A DNA stretch of 64,000 nt, from positions 62,001-126,000 of the forward strand of contig JANBVO010000061.1 of assembly GCA_030052745.1 (NCBI GenBank). Direction: 5' to 3'. Position numbers and translations under genes: made by a program. Positions 10,675 to 22,266 of this stretch are shown in pieces. How positions within the stretch are numbered: the first letter of the stretch is position 1; each line of letters opens with the position of its first letter. The notes beneath the pieces are model-generated. The model was not told the DNA's origin. It saw nothing but the letters and a program-made list of their open reading frames with translations, and made no database searches. The stretch comes from Pleurostoma richardsiae (taxonomy: Eukaryota > Ascomycota > Sordariomycetes > Calosphaeriales > Pleurostomataceae).

Positions 10675-12206
10675 TCATAACTCCTCATGCTTGATATCAG
10701 GCGACTTCTCCTCCGCCGCTGCCCCGACTGTCTCCTCAGGAGTGACCTCCTCCTTGACGCTGTCGGGTGGCTCGGAAGACGTCTCAGGGGCAGCCCGAGA
10801 CGGCGTGTCATCTTCCACCGCTGCCACAAGGATACCCTCCGGGAGCTCCTGCTTCGCGCCCTCGCTCAGGCGGATCTGATCGATCCAGCCCTCGATTGCC
10901 TCGTGTCCGAAACCGCTCCCCTCATAATGCCTCCACCAGTTACGGCGGGCATTGACTGCGATAATCTCGACCTCGCCCTTCAAACCAAGTGTATCCAAAA
11001 TCTCCTTTGCGTGTGCGTCGTCGGCATGGACCTCGAAGAAGGGGAATAGGTGGCGCTTGCTCTGCGCGTGCTTGTGGGCGAGGCTGGCGAGTGTATCAAG
11101 CGCCGTTTCAGCCTCCTCGCCATGCGCACCGGGGACAAAGGCTAGGATGCAGGTGTGCGATTTGGGGGACAAGCATTCCTTGGCCAGCTTTTCGGCGGTG
11201 TTGATGGTCGGAATGGCGGGGATGGAGTCTAAGATGACGGGTTTCTGCTCTATAGGGATCTCCGTATGTTCTGTCCCGACGCGCTCGGTTGCGGTAGAGA
11301 CTTCGGACGAGGTGCTGCTAGAGGACTGCTTTGCCGCTTTCGACTTGCTCGAAGCCTTCTTGTCCTTTGGCTCGGCAGCTGCAACTGGAGGATTAGGCTC
11401 ACCGACCTGAGACAGGAACTTGACTATACCAGGCTTCTTCATTTCTCCATCGTAGACTACGGCATCCTTGTCGCTGCCCGGCAGTAGGACGAGAGTTGGG
11501 AACTTCTCAATGCCAAACGTGTCTACCGCTTTTTTGGCCGTACTCCGTACTTGTGCCACCGGTATGACACCTAGAAAATCGATGGCGATGCTCTTGAGCA
11601 AGGCGCTCGTGGTACCCTTCTCGGTGAACAGGATCGCCTTGGCGGTGTCGTTTTTGTCGGCGAGAAAGGCGTCCATCTCCTTGTCACCAACGCGCTTGAC
11701 GTGGTTGTTGATTCTATCTACAACGGCCTCAACGATGGCTACCGCGGTGCGCGGGCCCTGGTAATCCTCGACCACAGGTTTGGCACCCTTCTTTACTCCC
11801 GGCCGCACAATCTTGAGGGTCGGGAACCCCTGCACTCCCATGGAGCCACAGAATGGCTTGTTGGCGTCATCGTCGCAGTTAACGGCGGCAACGTTGGCGA
11901 GCCCCTCGAGGTTTCGAGCGGCCTTCTCGTAAGCGGGCTTAAGATTCTGGCAGTGCCCGCACCATGGCGCATAGAACTCTACTATCTGCACAATCATCTG
12001 GGTCAGCAGCAGTAACGCAGTGCCGTGTGTGTTTCGCAGATGAATCGACGAACACTAGTGTGATTGGACCTGGCGATTAAGCGGTCGTAGTTCTTGGCCT
12101 CAACCTGCAGCACCGGAGAGCTCTTGGGATACAACCCGGCTTGGGCTGCTGGTAGCAAAGACAAGAGAGCAATGGCGGCTGCGGAGAGGGTGCCGTGATG
12201 GTGCAT
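10675..12206 (-). CDS. ER protein disulfide isomerase (single CGHC domain, MPD1/P5-like)
   Basis: Oxidoreductase that makes and reshuffles disulfides in the ER lumen. Exon 12206-12054 encodes a signal peptide (MHHHGTLSAAAIALLSLLPAAQA) and the start of the thioredoxin domain; after a 68-bp intron exon 11985-10675 continues directly with IVEFYAPWCGHC. The product has 487 residues. The first thioredoxin domain has the active CGHC site; a second thioredoxin-like fold follows without a CxxC motif. A low-complexity Lys/Ser linker and an acidic C-terminal region come next. The chain ends in KHEEL, an HDEL-like ER retrieval signal. The single redox site and overall order suggest the MPD1-type PDIs of filamentous fungi rather than classic two-site PDI. 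Confidence 0.9.
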
Positions 12207-12911
12207 GGCGGCTATGGTGCTTTATAGAGAAAATCGCGGACAGTAGCGAACGGTCCAGGACATAAGAACTGTAACTGTAATTGTAATTTAGACGCTGCTG
12301 AGCAGACACCTAACTGAACAGATCACGACATCGAGAGCGAGAGGGCCCCGTCTTTTATGCTCACGCTTGTGTGACAACGGCGATGGTTGACGGTCAAAGC
12401 TGCTCTTTGGTCCGAAACGGCAAAAGGCCACCGTGGAAGCTATCGCAAGCTTTAATGAGGTGTACGTACCATCCAGCTTTAAATATTAGAGACAATACTT
12501 AATCTATCCGCCTTTTTTCGCGAGAATGCCCGCTTCAGTACTAAGAGATACCTCCGTCGGTGGGTACCTACCTAACTAATGTACCTTCAATCAATTAGCC
12601 GCACGATGAGGTAACCTGACGAACAGGGCCGCGGGGCAAGCTACCTAATCTACCAAGGTGCGGAGGTACAGCACCTAGTCACTTTATCGCCCTTCGATGC
12701 AACGTCGAGGGCCCCAAAGCTATGCTTCAATCCTGACAGGCATCAACATCACGACCACAGACACTTGAGGTTGTCGCCTCTCCTGTTCCCGACCCCCTAC
12801 GCTTACCCGCCTTATGCACATTGTCTCTAAGAGCTGCGAACTCTCTATCCGTTGACGTCGGCCCGCACGTATCGCGCATCTGTTGCCCTTCTCCTCTCTG
12901 AAGCCGCCGAG
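12207..12911. other. Divergent promoter region (PDI / VTA1)
   Basis: About 700 bp between start codons of two genes read in opposite directions. It contains the dispersed ACCTACCTA/GGTACC words at about 12560-12600. No coding content recognised. Confidence 0.5.
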
Positions 12912-14345
12912 ATGGCCGACGAGGTGCCAGCGGCCCTCAAGCAGGCCGATGTCAGTCTCTACAAGACGGCCACCCGTGGTGCGCAACTGCAGAATATCAA
13001 GCCTATAATGGCATATTGGTGTACGTCCGGCACCAGCCTAGATCGGCAGCTTATCCCCCCTTCCTGTAGCTGACGATTCACCGCAGGCGAGTACTGGGTC
13101 GTCAACCAGATCCTGGCTAAAGGCCTGCACAACACCGATCCCGCAATCCTCGAATACACTACGATGTTGATGGACAAGCTGGAGCAGGTGCGCAACCCAT
13201 ATATTGCCTCGTACCCCCTGCTAGGTAGCGCCATACCACTCCAATGCTGACACCGATGCCGCCTACAGACCAAAGGCGATTACGCAAACGACCCTGCTGT
13301 CGCAGACGACGCCGCGGCCCAAGCATACGTGGAGCAGTTCGCACAGGACACCCTAGACCGAGCTGAGCGGGTGATAAAAGCAAACAAGGTTACCGCCACC
13401 ACGGCGACGACGTTCGACGCCGCCCTGACCTTCTTTAACCTCGTGAACATTTGGGGACCTCCCGACCCGGAGACTCAGCAGAAGATTAAGTATGCCAAGT
13501 GGAATGCTGCGCGAATCATCAAGGCGATCAAGGAAGGCCAGGACCCAAATGAGTCGAACCCCAAGCGAGAAGAGGCGCAGTCGCCGGTGGAGCCATCGCT
13601 GGATCCCAATGACCCTGAAGTGCGGATGCTAGGCGGTTCACCGCTGGGGCAAGGGGCAAAACCGGCTTCAGTGGAGGATGCGCCCGATGTAGAGCGAGAG
13701 ACAAGGCCGGCGGTAGTGCCACTTCCTCAGAGCCCAGCGTCTTCCGTGCGTCGGTCTTCGATTCCCGACGACGGCGAGTTGAAGCTTCCAAGCGCGCCTG
13801 GATACGAATCGCAGCCAACAACCTCGCCAGGCTACTTTGACCCCCCTCGGGCAGTGTCTCCGCCCTCACACAATCCCGCAACGTATCACCCTGCGGACGA
13901 CTCATCTGTATCTCGCGATGCGGCTCCTTCCCCACCACCCTCGATGTCAGTGTTCTCCCCTTCGGCTCCAACTGGCTCCGACATATACCAGGCGCCTCCT
14001 GCTGCCCCGACTATTCCACCAGCATTTGCTTCGACCCCGCCACCGACGGCTGCAGTGGCACCACCGTCGGTCTCGCCGGCGAACAATCCTGGTTTCACGA
14101 GCATTCCTACCACAGTGGGCATCTCGCGGCCCGCCGTTCCGTCCTCAGCCGCTACGGGAACTATCTCTTCATCGGGCGTTGCCAGCAGAGCCCACCAGGA
14201 AGCGGGTACCTTTACCATGGATGACGTGGCGATAGCACAGGCACAGAAACATGCGAAATGGGCAATATCGGCGCTGAATTTCGAAGACGTCCCGACTGCG
14301 GTAAGAGAGTTACGGAGGGCACTTGAGACCCTGGGCGCCTCTTAA
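12912..14345 (+). CDS. VTA1: VTA1, ESCRT-III/Vps4 regulator
   Basis: Cofactor that stimulates the AAA ATPase Vps4 during ESCRT-III disassembly at multivesicular bodies. Three exons (12912-13020, 13087-13187, 13269-14345) join in frame to give 428 residues. The N-terminal Vta1/LIP5 MIT-like helical domain is well conserved (IKPIMAYWCEYWVVNQIL, spanning the first junction; then KYAKWNAARIIKAIKEG). A Pro/Ser/Thr-rich middle region of about 200 residues follows. The short C-terminal dimerisation helices (AIAQAQKHAKWAISALNFEDVPTAV, first 20 residues diagnostic) end the protein as in LIP5. The donor of intron 1 (GTACGT) was chosen because it restores the conserved Cys-Glu-Tyr-Trp. Confidence 0.94.
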
Positions 14346-15524
14346 TTGGCCACTGGATTTTGCAGGGTCCTTGCGCAGGAAGCTGCTTCTGGAAGCGTGC
14401 GTGTTACATATGTGTTTCTACGGGAACATGTTGTCTTGCCACCTGTTCAGACAACATTAGTCACAAGCTCATGCGTTTTGAGTTGGCCATGCGCAAAGGC
14501 GGTGTGCTCCAGACTCGCGCTGGATAGTTGCCTTGCAGGACTCTATGTATCAGTTCAGCTTCTAAACTCGAGGATGCCGCGAACGATGCCGGAAACGGCG
14601 GCGGTCATCGTCAAGCATTTCGGCAGGCATCACCACGAACAGTATCATAGAGACACAACAGCGAATCAATCAGCAGAGACAATAGCCTTATAAGTTTGAG
14701 CCTAGAACAGGCCGCTTCATGGGATCAGCCAGCAGCCTGAAATTATAGGGTCGCTAGTATCGACGACTGGCGGGGGTTCCCTGACTCCAAGAAGGCATCA
14801 TTCATCCCGAGTAGGAGAAAAGCTTAGCGGTCGACTTTCCCATGGATTCCATTAGGTGGCACCAGACAATCCAAGGATCGAAGCGAGTGGGGTTCTGGCC
14901 CGCCTTCGTCGGATCAGTTCCAGTTTTTCGCGCGCGGCCAGGCGAGCCTGTCGGCGCCGTCTTTCCCGGACGTGACTCACGCGTCTTTTGTGACGCCAAG
15001 CTGCCGCCATGTCAGGTGCAGGCCATGCCTCTCACAGCATAGTTGAATCAGAGTTACGCCGACCCGATTCCTAACAAAGGTGGGATCAACGCTTCCCAAG
15101 AGATAAAGTCTTTGAAGCTTCTTGAGTCGACTTCCTGTTGCATGCTAAACCCCGAAATGCATCGGCGAATCCAGAACCATAGTCGCATCCCCGCCCCGCC
15201 AAGGCTTGTTGGGACGAAGCTCCAGGAGCGATAGCTGCTTGTTCCCTGGGACAAAGCCTTGGCCAGTGGCTTCCTCGGGGGCGTCAATTCCTCCGTAATG
15301 GACCGTATTAATCATCTGCCCAGATATCCTTCTCCCTGTCGACAGGTTACCTTTTTTCTAAAGCTCCGCCGGCTGCTTACGTATAAGAGACTGGCGTGAG
15401 CGCCACCGTCTACCTAGGTTGTCGTTGCACACCGAAGCACGTTGTCCTATTCAGCATTACACCTCTCACTCGCCGCTGGCTTATTATACCATCATCCACC
15501 TTCCCCACAATAGACTACTTCAAC
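14346..15524. other. Intergenic region, no supported gene
   Basis: VTA1 3' flank and hydrolase promoter. The small open frames have no family features. A TACCTAGG word lies at 15411-15419 and a TATAAGA sequence at about 15382, 140 bp before the hydrolase start, which could be its TATA element. Confidence 0.45.
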
Positions 15525-16502
15525 ATGTCCGGCGTCAAGGTCGATCCCAGTTTCTCAGCATGGGTGGAAGCGCTTGGTCCTACCCCTGAACCGCCCAAGA
15601 TCACGACGGCCCTCGAGTATCGCGCTGTTGCTGATGCCTACATCGGCTCATTTCTCAACTTCCCCATCCCTGGCGATGTGGTCGAAACTAAGCATACGAT
15701 CTGCTCGTACGACGGGGCTGAAATTGATATTTATCGATTTGTAAGGAAAGACACGGCAGCGGCCACCACCGCACAACCGGCACTTGTGCACGTTCATGGG
15801 GGAGGAATAGTCGCGTGCAGGATAGAGAGTATCGGTTGCGCCAACGCTGCGAAGCTTGTTTCCGAGAGCGGCGTCCAGGTCTTCTCCGTTGAGTACCGTG
15901 TGGCTCCAGAGTTTCCCTACCCAATACCCGTGGAAGATTGTTACGCGGCTTTGCGCTGGGTTTCCGACCACGCGAGGGAGTTGAATATAGATCAGGAACG
16001 CATTGGTATCGTCGGGGAAAGCGGAGGTGCCTGTCTTGCCGCGGGAGCCGCCTTCCTCGCCCGAGATCGCGGCTTGAGTCCGCCCCTGGCCAAGCAGATC
16101 CTTATCTACCCCATGCTGGACCACGTAAAGCCCTGGACGGCTGAAGTGGACAGTGCGCGCGGGGAGTACTTATCTGACTACGTCAATATGCTCAGGATTT
16201 GCTGGAGTGCCTACATCGGTGCCGATACAGCAGGCAAGCTCGAGGCGGAGGTGCCATCTTACGCTATCCCTGCACGAGCTAAAGATGTCTCGGGTTTGCC
16301 GTCTACCTACATCGATGTTGGATCCCTTGACCTTTTCCGAGATGAAAGCGTGTCTTTTGCGGCTAGGCTTCTCGCCGCAGGTGTCGACGTCGAGCTTCAT
16401 TTGTATGAAGGGGTGCCGCACTGCTTTGATTTGATTGCTCCAGACATTCAGATCACGCGCAACGCTTGGGAGAACAGACATAGGGCTATTCGTGGCATAT
16501 GA
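15525..16502 (+). CDS. Alpha/beta hydrolase, hormone-sensitive-lipase family
   Basis: Cytosolic esterase/lipase-like enzyme of 325 residues, one exon. The oxyanion motif HGGG (VHVHGGG), the nucleophile elbow GESGG, an acid in GSLDLF and the histidine in VPHCFD give a full catalytic set in the order typical of the HSL family. The elbow differs from the usual GDSAGG: Glu replaces Asp and one small residue is missing, though GxSxG is kept. The start at 15525 (MSGVKVD) was preferred to an in-frame ATG at 15396, whose extra residues look unlike the family. Its natural ester substrate cannot be deduced from the sequence or neighbours. Confidence 0.85.
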   Translation: MSGVKVDPSFSAWVEALGPTPEPPKITTALEYRAVADAYIGSFLNFPIPGDVVETKHTICSYDGAEIDIYRFVRKDTAAATTAQPALVHVHGGGIVACRIESIGCANAAKLVSESGVQVFSVEYRVAPEFPYPIPVEDCYAALRWVSDHARELNIDQERIGIVGESGGACLAAGAAFLARDRGLSPPLAKQILIYPMLDHVKPWTAEVDSARGEYLSDYVNMLRICWSAYIGADTAGKLEAEVPSYAIPARAKDVSGLPSTYIDVGSLDLFRDESVSFAARLLAAGVDVELHLYEGVPHCFDLIAPDIQITRNAWENRHRAIRGI

Positions 16503-17625
16503 GCATGTATGGTCGAAGAGGTCTGTTCCTGCATATACGCTTCTAAAACGGAGGTTAGCTAGCAGCGCGAGTACTTGCTTGTCAGGGCGACTAAGCCTAC
16601 GGCCATGTGAATTTAAAGGCGTTAGTAGTCAACTATCCAGAGAAAGTAGGTTAGGGGACTTATAGTCACCTTACACTTTTAAGTCATGGATTTTAGGATG
16701 CCTTAGTGGCACCTATAGACTTGAAAGAATTACAACCTTCCTATTAAATTCGAATCTGTGGGTGGAATCAGGGGAGCTAGGATCTGGAACCGTTTCCAAC
16801 GCGAGCCAAAACATTATAAACCCGCTCTTACACCAACAGTTTCTAGTATATGAGAAGATGGCGACCCCGTAGATGGTTCTTGAAACTTGAAAGTGACTTG
16901 GGAAAAATCTCAGTAGTATCAAGTTATTGGCTATGGGGATCCGGACAACTGTCCAGTTTCTCTTTTCTTACTGTATCCATCTCTCGAGTAACTGCTGACT
17001 CAATTCAGGTGGATGAGCAGTCGACACGCATACCCTCGTCGTTCTTTTCTCGACAATCATCACTGTGATCGGGTTTAGTCGGTTACAAAAGTAAAAAAAA
17101 AAAGAGAAGCAAATTTAAGAAGAATCATGAATATTTTTTTAAATAAAGCTTCAAAAAGGTTATTGTCTACGTCAAATCTGTCAATCCAAGACGTGTTGAT
17201 AACGCAAACGCACTAACAGTTGCGTCATCTATAGGAATAGCGCAGTCACGGTCCGTACGATGACAGTTTTTCAAAGTCATCCCAGTGTAAAAGTTCTCAA
17301 TCTACTGTGGAAGTGCTTACTAGTAAGACATGGTTTTACTTCCGTAGATCTTAGTCAGGGGGAGAGATATCTTGAACTGCGGACTGGAAGAAGCATGCGC
17401 AGCGCAAGCCCAGAAGGCTCAAAAAGTAAGCGAGCTAGTTCTAGACATGTCTAATAAACCCAGCCCTGTAGCATCCGGATCCCACTGCAGTTATCGAAGT
17501 TGCGGAAGCACCAGCACAGTCATCTTCGCTTGGCTCTAGCAAAAGCGCAACTCGTCTAGCCTGCTGAACTCTAGTTTTTAACTAAACTCGACTGCGTAGG
17601 TCGTGTTTTAGATACCATTATGGCC
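16503..17625. other. AT-rich intergenic region
   Basis: AT-rich DNA between the hydrolase and the convergent transporter gene. A stretch near 17360-17520 reads, in one forward frame, as an alanine/glutamine-rich helix-like peptide followed by a Ser/Pro tail, but it has no start and no family I recognise. An A-rich tract lies at 17090-17106. Nothing else seen. Confidence 0.45.
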
Positions 17626-19566
17626 TCAGTTGCTGAATGAGTGTCTGGTGTTCACTCGATCAATGTCGTACGGATTGCCTTCGTAGATAGAGCTGCGACG
17701 ACGACTGGACGCCCGCGAGGCTCGTGACGCCCGCGAGCGTGTTGGTGCCACATAAGGAAGCTCGTCAACAGCTGAGGTATTATCTGCGTCTTCCTCCCTC
17801 TGAGTACCGCCATCCTCTTCCTTCTCTGTTTCCTCCCCAGACGTTGCTTGATCTTGCTGGAGCCTCTTCAGGAAAGCCGCTGACTCGGCGGCGAACTTGC
17901 ATCTTGCGCGGATAGCGGGTCCGTATCTGTAGAATAAGAAAGGAAAAGGCACACAGGCCAGGGCTAAAAATGCTGGGATAGATGAAGCCCAGTGAATTCC
18001 CAGATCGCCATACATGTAAGTGGTGAATAGAGGGAAAGCCGCGCCGAAGCAGGAGCGTAGGATGGAGTTTGCAGCCAAGACGGATGCCGCGAAGATCGTG
18101 TAGGCATCAATCAGGTAGTTCATGATACTCAGAAACACCAGGACCATCCCGAATCCAAACGGAACACCAGCAGCAATGCTGGCCATCCAATGAATTGAAG
18201 GATAATTGGTCCAGGCAAACCAGAACAGGCCTATCGGAAGGGCGATGGAACCAACCAGAGCAGGAGGAAGGCGAGCCTCTGGAGTAGCGAGACCGTCTTC
18301 TTTTTCTTGGACGCGGATATAGCGCTTGTTGTCGGGAATCGTGTAGAGGATAGCCAAGAACATACCGACCATAATACCGAGAAACGACAGACCTCCTACT
18401 CCCTGGTTCCAGCCACGGTCCTGCTGGTAGACGATGGGGAAGGCAGCGAAAAGCATGTAGAGCGTTCCGTAGATTATGGCCATGTAAATACTCAGGAGGA
18501 GGACGATGGGCTCCTTGAAGAGGAGGATCCACGGACGTGACAGTGCAATCTTGAGGGACTCCCCGAGAGTTGGTCTCCCTCGGTCGTGGTCGATCTTGCT
18601 GACATAACATTTCCCTGTAAGCTTGGATAGTTTGGAAGCACGGATGCGGAGGATGACTGGAGCGTAGGTCTCCGGTACCAGTAAAGTTGCGATGATCCAG
18701 AGAGCGCCGGAGAAGGCGGCCAGGAAGCCCATGACCCAGCGCCAGCCACAGTTCATTCCTAAAAAGCCGCCAATGACTGGCCCGAGCACTGGGCCTAGAA
18801 ATGGGGCAGCGGCAAAGAGGGCCATGGCCAACCCTCGCTGGGCTGCCGGAAACATGTCGGCGATGACACCGCCAGCATTGGTGAGTGGTGAAGACCCGAA
18901 CGCGCCGGCGAAGAAACGAAGAATGATCAGAGTCCAGGAGTTCTGAGCGCCCGCGCAGCCGGCGTTGAAGGCCGTCAGCGCAGCATACGTGCCGAAGAGT
19001 AGCAACTGACGTCCGAATACCTCGCTCAGGGGCGCCCATAGCAGTGGCCCGATCGCGAAACCGAGCACAAAGAGGGACACGCCTAGGGTGGCAACCTCCT
19101 GGCCGATGCGAAACTCCTGCATTATCTCGGCGATTCCGCCCGTGTAAGCCGAAGACACGAGGGCGACGGCGAGCGTGGCTATGGCGACAACCATGGTAAA
19201 GAACCATTTTGCCGCATCGCCGAAGAGCATAGGGTTTCGTGGGTCGTTGGGGATCCACTGGACGAGATACGGGTCGGCTTCTGTTCCGGAGCCTGGATAG
19301 TGGAAGTCGCGAACCGCGGGACTGATACCAGCTTGGTCGAATATCATGCGCCAGTAAGGCAGTCTTGACCCTTCGACTCCTTCGCCGGCGTTGTGTTTGC
19401 CCTCGCTCTCGGGTGACGCCATAGCGATAACCTGCCCTTGCAAATGCGGATGTGAATGCTGAGACTGCCCTCTCGGCAGCCGTGACTGTTCCTTCTGGGG
19501 GCAGCTTTCCGTCGGTGCAGCTGTAACTGGCTCAATAATATCGGGAAGTTGGAGGCGAGTGGACAA
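17626..19566 (-). CDS. MFS transporter, DHA1 (drug:H+ antiporter-1) type
   Basis: Twelve-helix plasma-membrane exporter of the major facilitator superfamily, 646 residues, uninterrupted frame. The cytoplasmic N-terminus carries a block common in fungal DHA1 proteins (DPYLVQWIPNDPRNP) before helix 1. The helix 2-3 loop has a motif-A-like PLSEVFGRQLL, and helix 5 the antiporter motif C region (GPVLGPVIGGFLG). The central loop and the C-terminal Glu/Ser/Arg-rich tail are cytoplasmic. By resemblance it belongs with polyamine/multidrug exporters (TPO/FLR1-like); the substrate is not evident. An internal in-frame ATG at 19422 (MASPESEG) is an alternative start. No cluster partner is adjacent apart from the hydrolase, which reads toward it. 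Confidence 0.9.
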   Translation of the reverse strand: MSTRLQLPDIIEPVTAAPTESCPQKEQSRLPRGQSQHSHPHLQGQVIAMASPESEGKHNAGEGVEGSRLPYWRMIFDQAGISPAVRDFHYPGSGTEADPYLVQWIPNDPRNPMLFGDAAKWFFTMVVAIATLAVALVSSAYTGGIAEIMQEFRIGQEVATLGVSLFVLGFAIGPLLWAPLSEVFGRQLLLFGTYAALTAFNAGCAGAQNSWTLIILRFFAGAFGSSPLTNAGGVIADMFPAAQRGLAMALFAAAPFLGPVLGPVIGGFLGMNCGWRWVMGFLAAFSGALWIIATLLVPETYAPVILRIRASKLSKLTGKCYVSKIDHDRGRPTLGESLKIALSRPWILLFKEPIVLLLSIYMAIIYGTLYMLFAAFPIVYQQDRGWNQGVGGLSFLGIMVGMFLAILYTIPDNKRYIRVQEKEDGLATPEARLPPALVGSIALPIGLFWFAWTNYPSIHWMASIAAGVPFGFGMVLVFLSIMNYLIDAYTIFAASVLAANSILRSCFGAAFPLFTTYMYGDLGIHWASSIPAFLALACVPFPFLFYRYGPAIRARCKFAAESAAFLKRLQQDQATSGEETEKEEDGGTQREEDADNTSAVDELPYVAPTRSRASRASRASSRRRSSIYEGNPYDIDRVNTRHSFSN

Positions 19567-21319
19567 TGAGGTCCCAACTGGTAAAGACGATCGGATTTTC
19601 GAAGAAAGGGGGATGTTGTACTCAAGACAAGACCCCTTAATCCCTGGCCCAGTACCCTACTCGCATCTTGCGGACTGTCCGGCCGCCGAGGCGGAGGCGG
19701 CGGCGGAGGCCCAAAAATGTTAGGCCCGATGGATGCAAAAGACATAGTCGACATCGATTCACTAACACAGAGACAGCTCAGAACTAAGCATGCATAGTGT
19801 ATCTACTGTGGGGGCTCTGTTAATGCAAGCGTGCCGGCAACTGACAGCCATCAGTGTCATCGACGAGTCATGGTTGTGCCGAACACACTCCATGCACAAA
19901 GTATGCTTCGGGCCTTGTGCGATCCGGCAGCACGGGATGTGGGTACCGACCCCGGTTTCTCGCTGCCGACCTACGTCACCGACCAGGCATTACTTACTTG
20001 GTTACCCACCACGGGGTTGACGGGCAACGAGCAACCGAACAAGGCAGTCGGCGCGGATACTGACTGAACGCCGGCGAGCTGGCTACTTAGACAGCTAATG
20101 GCCTTTTGACGTAAGACATGCCGAGACTTTGTGCGTGGCCGCAGAGGATGAGGTCGACTAGCACAATTCCGGACCGGCATGGCTGAGAAATGTCTGAACT
20201 CCATGCTTAGGGCTTAGGGGCCACATTTGCCCCCGCGCGTCGAGCATTCTTCGCTTCCTCCCTCTGGTAGCGGCCGTTCTCCCCCGAGGCATGTCATCAT
20301 CCGATGACTTGGAAGGCTCCGTCGGCATGCACACCCCAGGAATTCGGGGCCGATGGGTTTCTTGGCCGGCGTTTCTTAGGATGCGCAGTAGCACGTACGT
20401 ACAGCTCCGCTAGTGCACCTCGCAGAGCACGGGGAATTCTGAGACCCGGTCGCCGGACTATGCAGGAAGTGTCTCAATCTTCTCGAATGGCCGAAACGGC
20501 CAGCACGATCCGTTGCCATACATAGAGCTGCTGGCATCCTCTCGCACTAACCTCTACCTGCGCTTCTTCATTTGGGGGGGCGTGCTTCTAAAAGAGCGCG
20601 GTCGTTTGGGCAGTGATTAACTCCGTTGCAACTTCACAACTTAAAGAACGCTCGCTGTCTTCAGGAAGCCGGCGCATGATGATCGGGTAGTACCGCCCTG
20701 CATCCTGTTCAAGGCGCATCTCAACCCTGGCGGCTTTTCCAGAAACGCTTTCCTGGAGTCAATGCTACTCTTACAGCTACCTCTAGTGGTTAGGATAGGA
20801 AAATGGAATTTGAAGTCATGGTCGCTGGCTGGGTTGAGTCTTGAAATAAGGAGGGCGATTGCTGGACACGGAGGAACAGAATTTCCATCGTCGCCTTAGC
20901 CCGTCATTTCTCTCCTCGAGGAACACTTATACCTCTAAAGGTTAAGAAAAGCTACCACAGCCGTATCGGCGTCTGACAATATGTTGCCACCCGTATTCGG
21001 TACAACTTGGTACAACTTGGTACAGCTTTGCAGGATGATCGGGATTTTTCTCCAAAGAATGACATTGGCCTGACATTGGCCTGACAGATGCTTTCGAAAA
21101 TTATACAGAATAGGAGCATAACTTTCTCGTTTTTCAACGACTGGTAAACGGGCAAGTGGAAATAGCTATATGAAAGCGAGAATATCTAGCATCTCTGTGG
21201 AATGCCACGGACGAACTAACGTTGACTTCCTGACGGGACGCAAGCTTGTCGGGAGATGTCCCCTTGAAACCGCTTCTACAGACCTCTGATGCCTACCTTA
21301 AGATACCATGGATCAGATA
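19567..21319. other. Gene-poor intergenic region with small tandem repeats
   Basis: No supported gene. It includes the transporter promoter, with a Gly/Pro-coding-like GGCGGAGGC-rich stretch near 19683-19711, and two adjacent short tandem repeats at 20999-21085. Open frames are short and featureless. Confidence 0.5.
20999..21085. repeat. Two adjacent short tandem duplications
   Basis: GGTACAACTT is repeated head to tail near 20999-21027, and TGACATTGGCC is repeated at about 21060-21081. Both are perfect two-copy repeats within 90 bp; they look like local slippage products. Confidence 0.7.
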
Positions 21320-21323
21320 GAAT

Positions 21324-22266
21324 CTAATCTTTGATTGCACCAGATATCATATCATTGGCATCCCATGTCGACCATACGAAGCGACCGTGTAAAAATGTAG
21401 CCTCTGGAGACGTTGTCCATACTGCGAACTGCTCCGGTAGATTCTCTGTGGACGTAAGTAGACTTTCCCTAATACAAAATCTACATGAGACGCAGCATTC
21501 GTTCATGGCACAGTGTTCTCCGTATAATCTGCCTGCCAGGCGGCCTCAGTAAAAACCGCAGGCGGGTGGAAACTCAGTATTTGCATTTTCTCTGGCGGAG
21601 TGTCCCTAGCCACTTGCAGCAATGTGCAGGTAAACGAGCTCTTGGTTGATTGGAAACCTGGCCTTTGCGATGCGCTGTCCTATTGATGAATATCTTGTGA
21701 GGAAACGTAAAGACAGCTCTGAGAGAGCGGACTCTGTTAATGGATTATTCCTGCCCACGTCCTCGGTCCAGCGTAACATGGGGTATATTTTCACTCACCT
21801 TCTGGGTTGTGTGTGCCAGCTGCTTGTAGAATCTTTTCAACATTGGCCTCAAAGTCTTGCCAGAGCCGTTCGCAGCCCTGCTCCAGGATTGGTTGCAGCG
21901 CTGGGTGGTGTACAGCATTGAGAACTAGAACGTCAATGGTAGCTGGGCCGATCAGGGCTTGGAACCCACCCCAGAGAGTCTGACACTCGGCCAAGTCAAA
22001 CAAATCGCAAACCATGCCAGAAATAGTAGTCTTCGGAAATGCGCTGGCCAGTCTGGAAACCGTATCACTCAACATATCAGGTCGACGCCCGAAATGATGA
22101 CCTTGGACGCGGCAGCTATGCAAAAGTTATGCGCGATCGCGTGTCCTATACCTGTGGAACCCCCACAGACAAGCACAGGCTTTCCTACATGCAACAACTC
22201 GGGCCTCAAGGGAGAGATAGCGGGATAAGGTCTGACGTGCGAGACCTTACAGCTTGTCAGCCACAA
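21324..22266 (-). pseudogene. Short-chain dehydrogenase relic
   Basis: Reading backwards from 22266, the pieces follow the order of a fungal SDR of about 300 residues. First comes YPAISPLRPEL and the cofactor loop GGSTGIG (normally TGxxxGIG). Next is the adenine-binding arginine region (ISG, then RRPDMLSDTVSRL in the next frame) and VLVLNA. Then come VSSQDIHQ, DTPPEKMQILSFHP, and the C-terminal NLPEQFAVWTTSPEATFLHG. The frame is broken near 22085 by an apparent one-base loss, by a stop where the family has Trp after IHQ (about 21684), by another stop where Trp is expected after ENTVP (about 21512), and by a further shift before NLPEQF. Two intron-like gaps remain (donor GTGAGTG near 21797; GTAGAT...CCACAG at about 21452-21490). 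Several independent lesions make a functional enzyme unlikely. Confidence 0.8.

Noticed and set aside
18107-19258. 383-residue minus-strand frame overlapping the DHA1 transporter
   Set aside because: Same strand but shifted frame of the real gene; rich in Arg, His and Pro with no membrane pattern.
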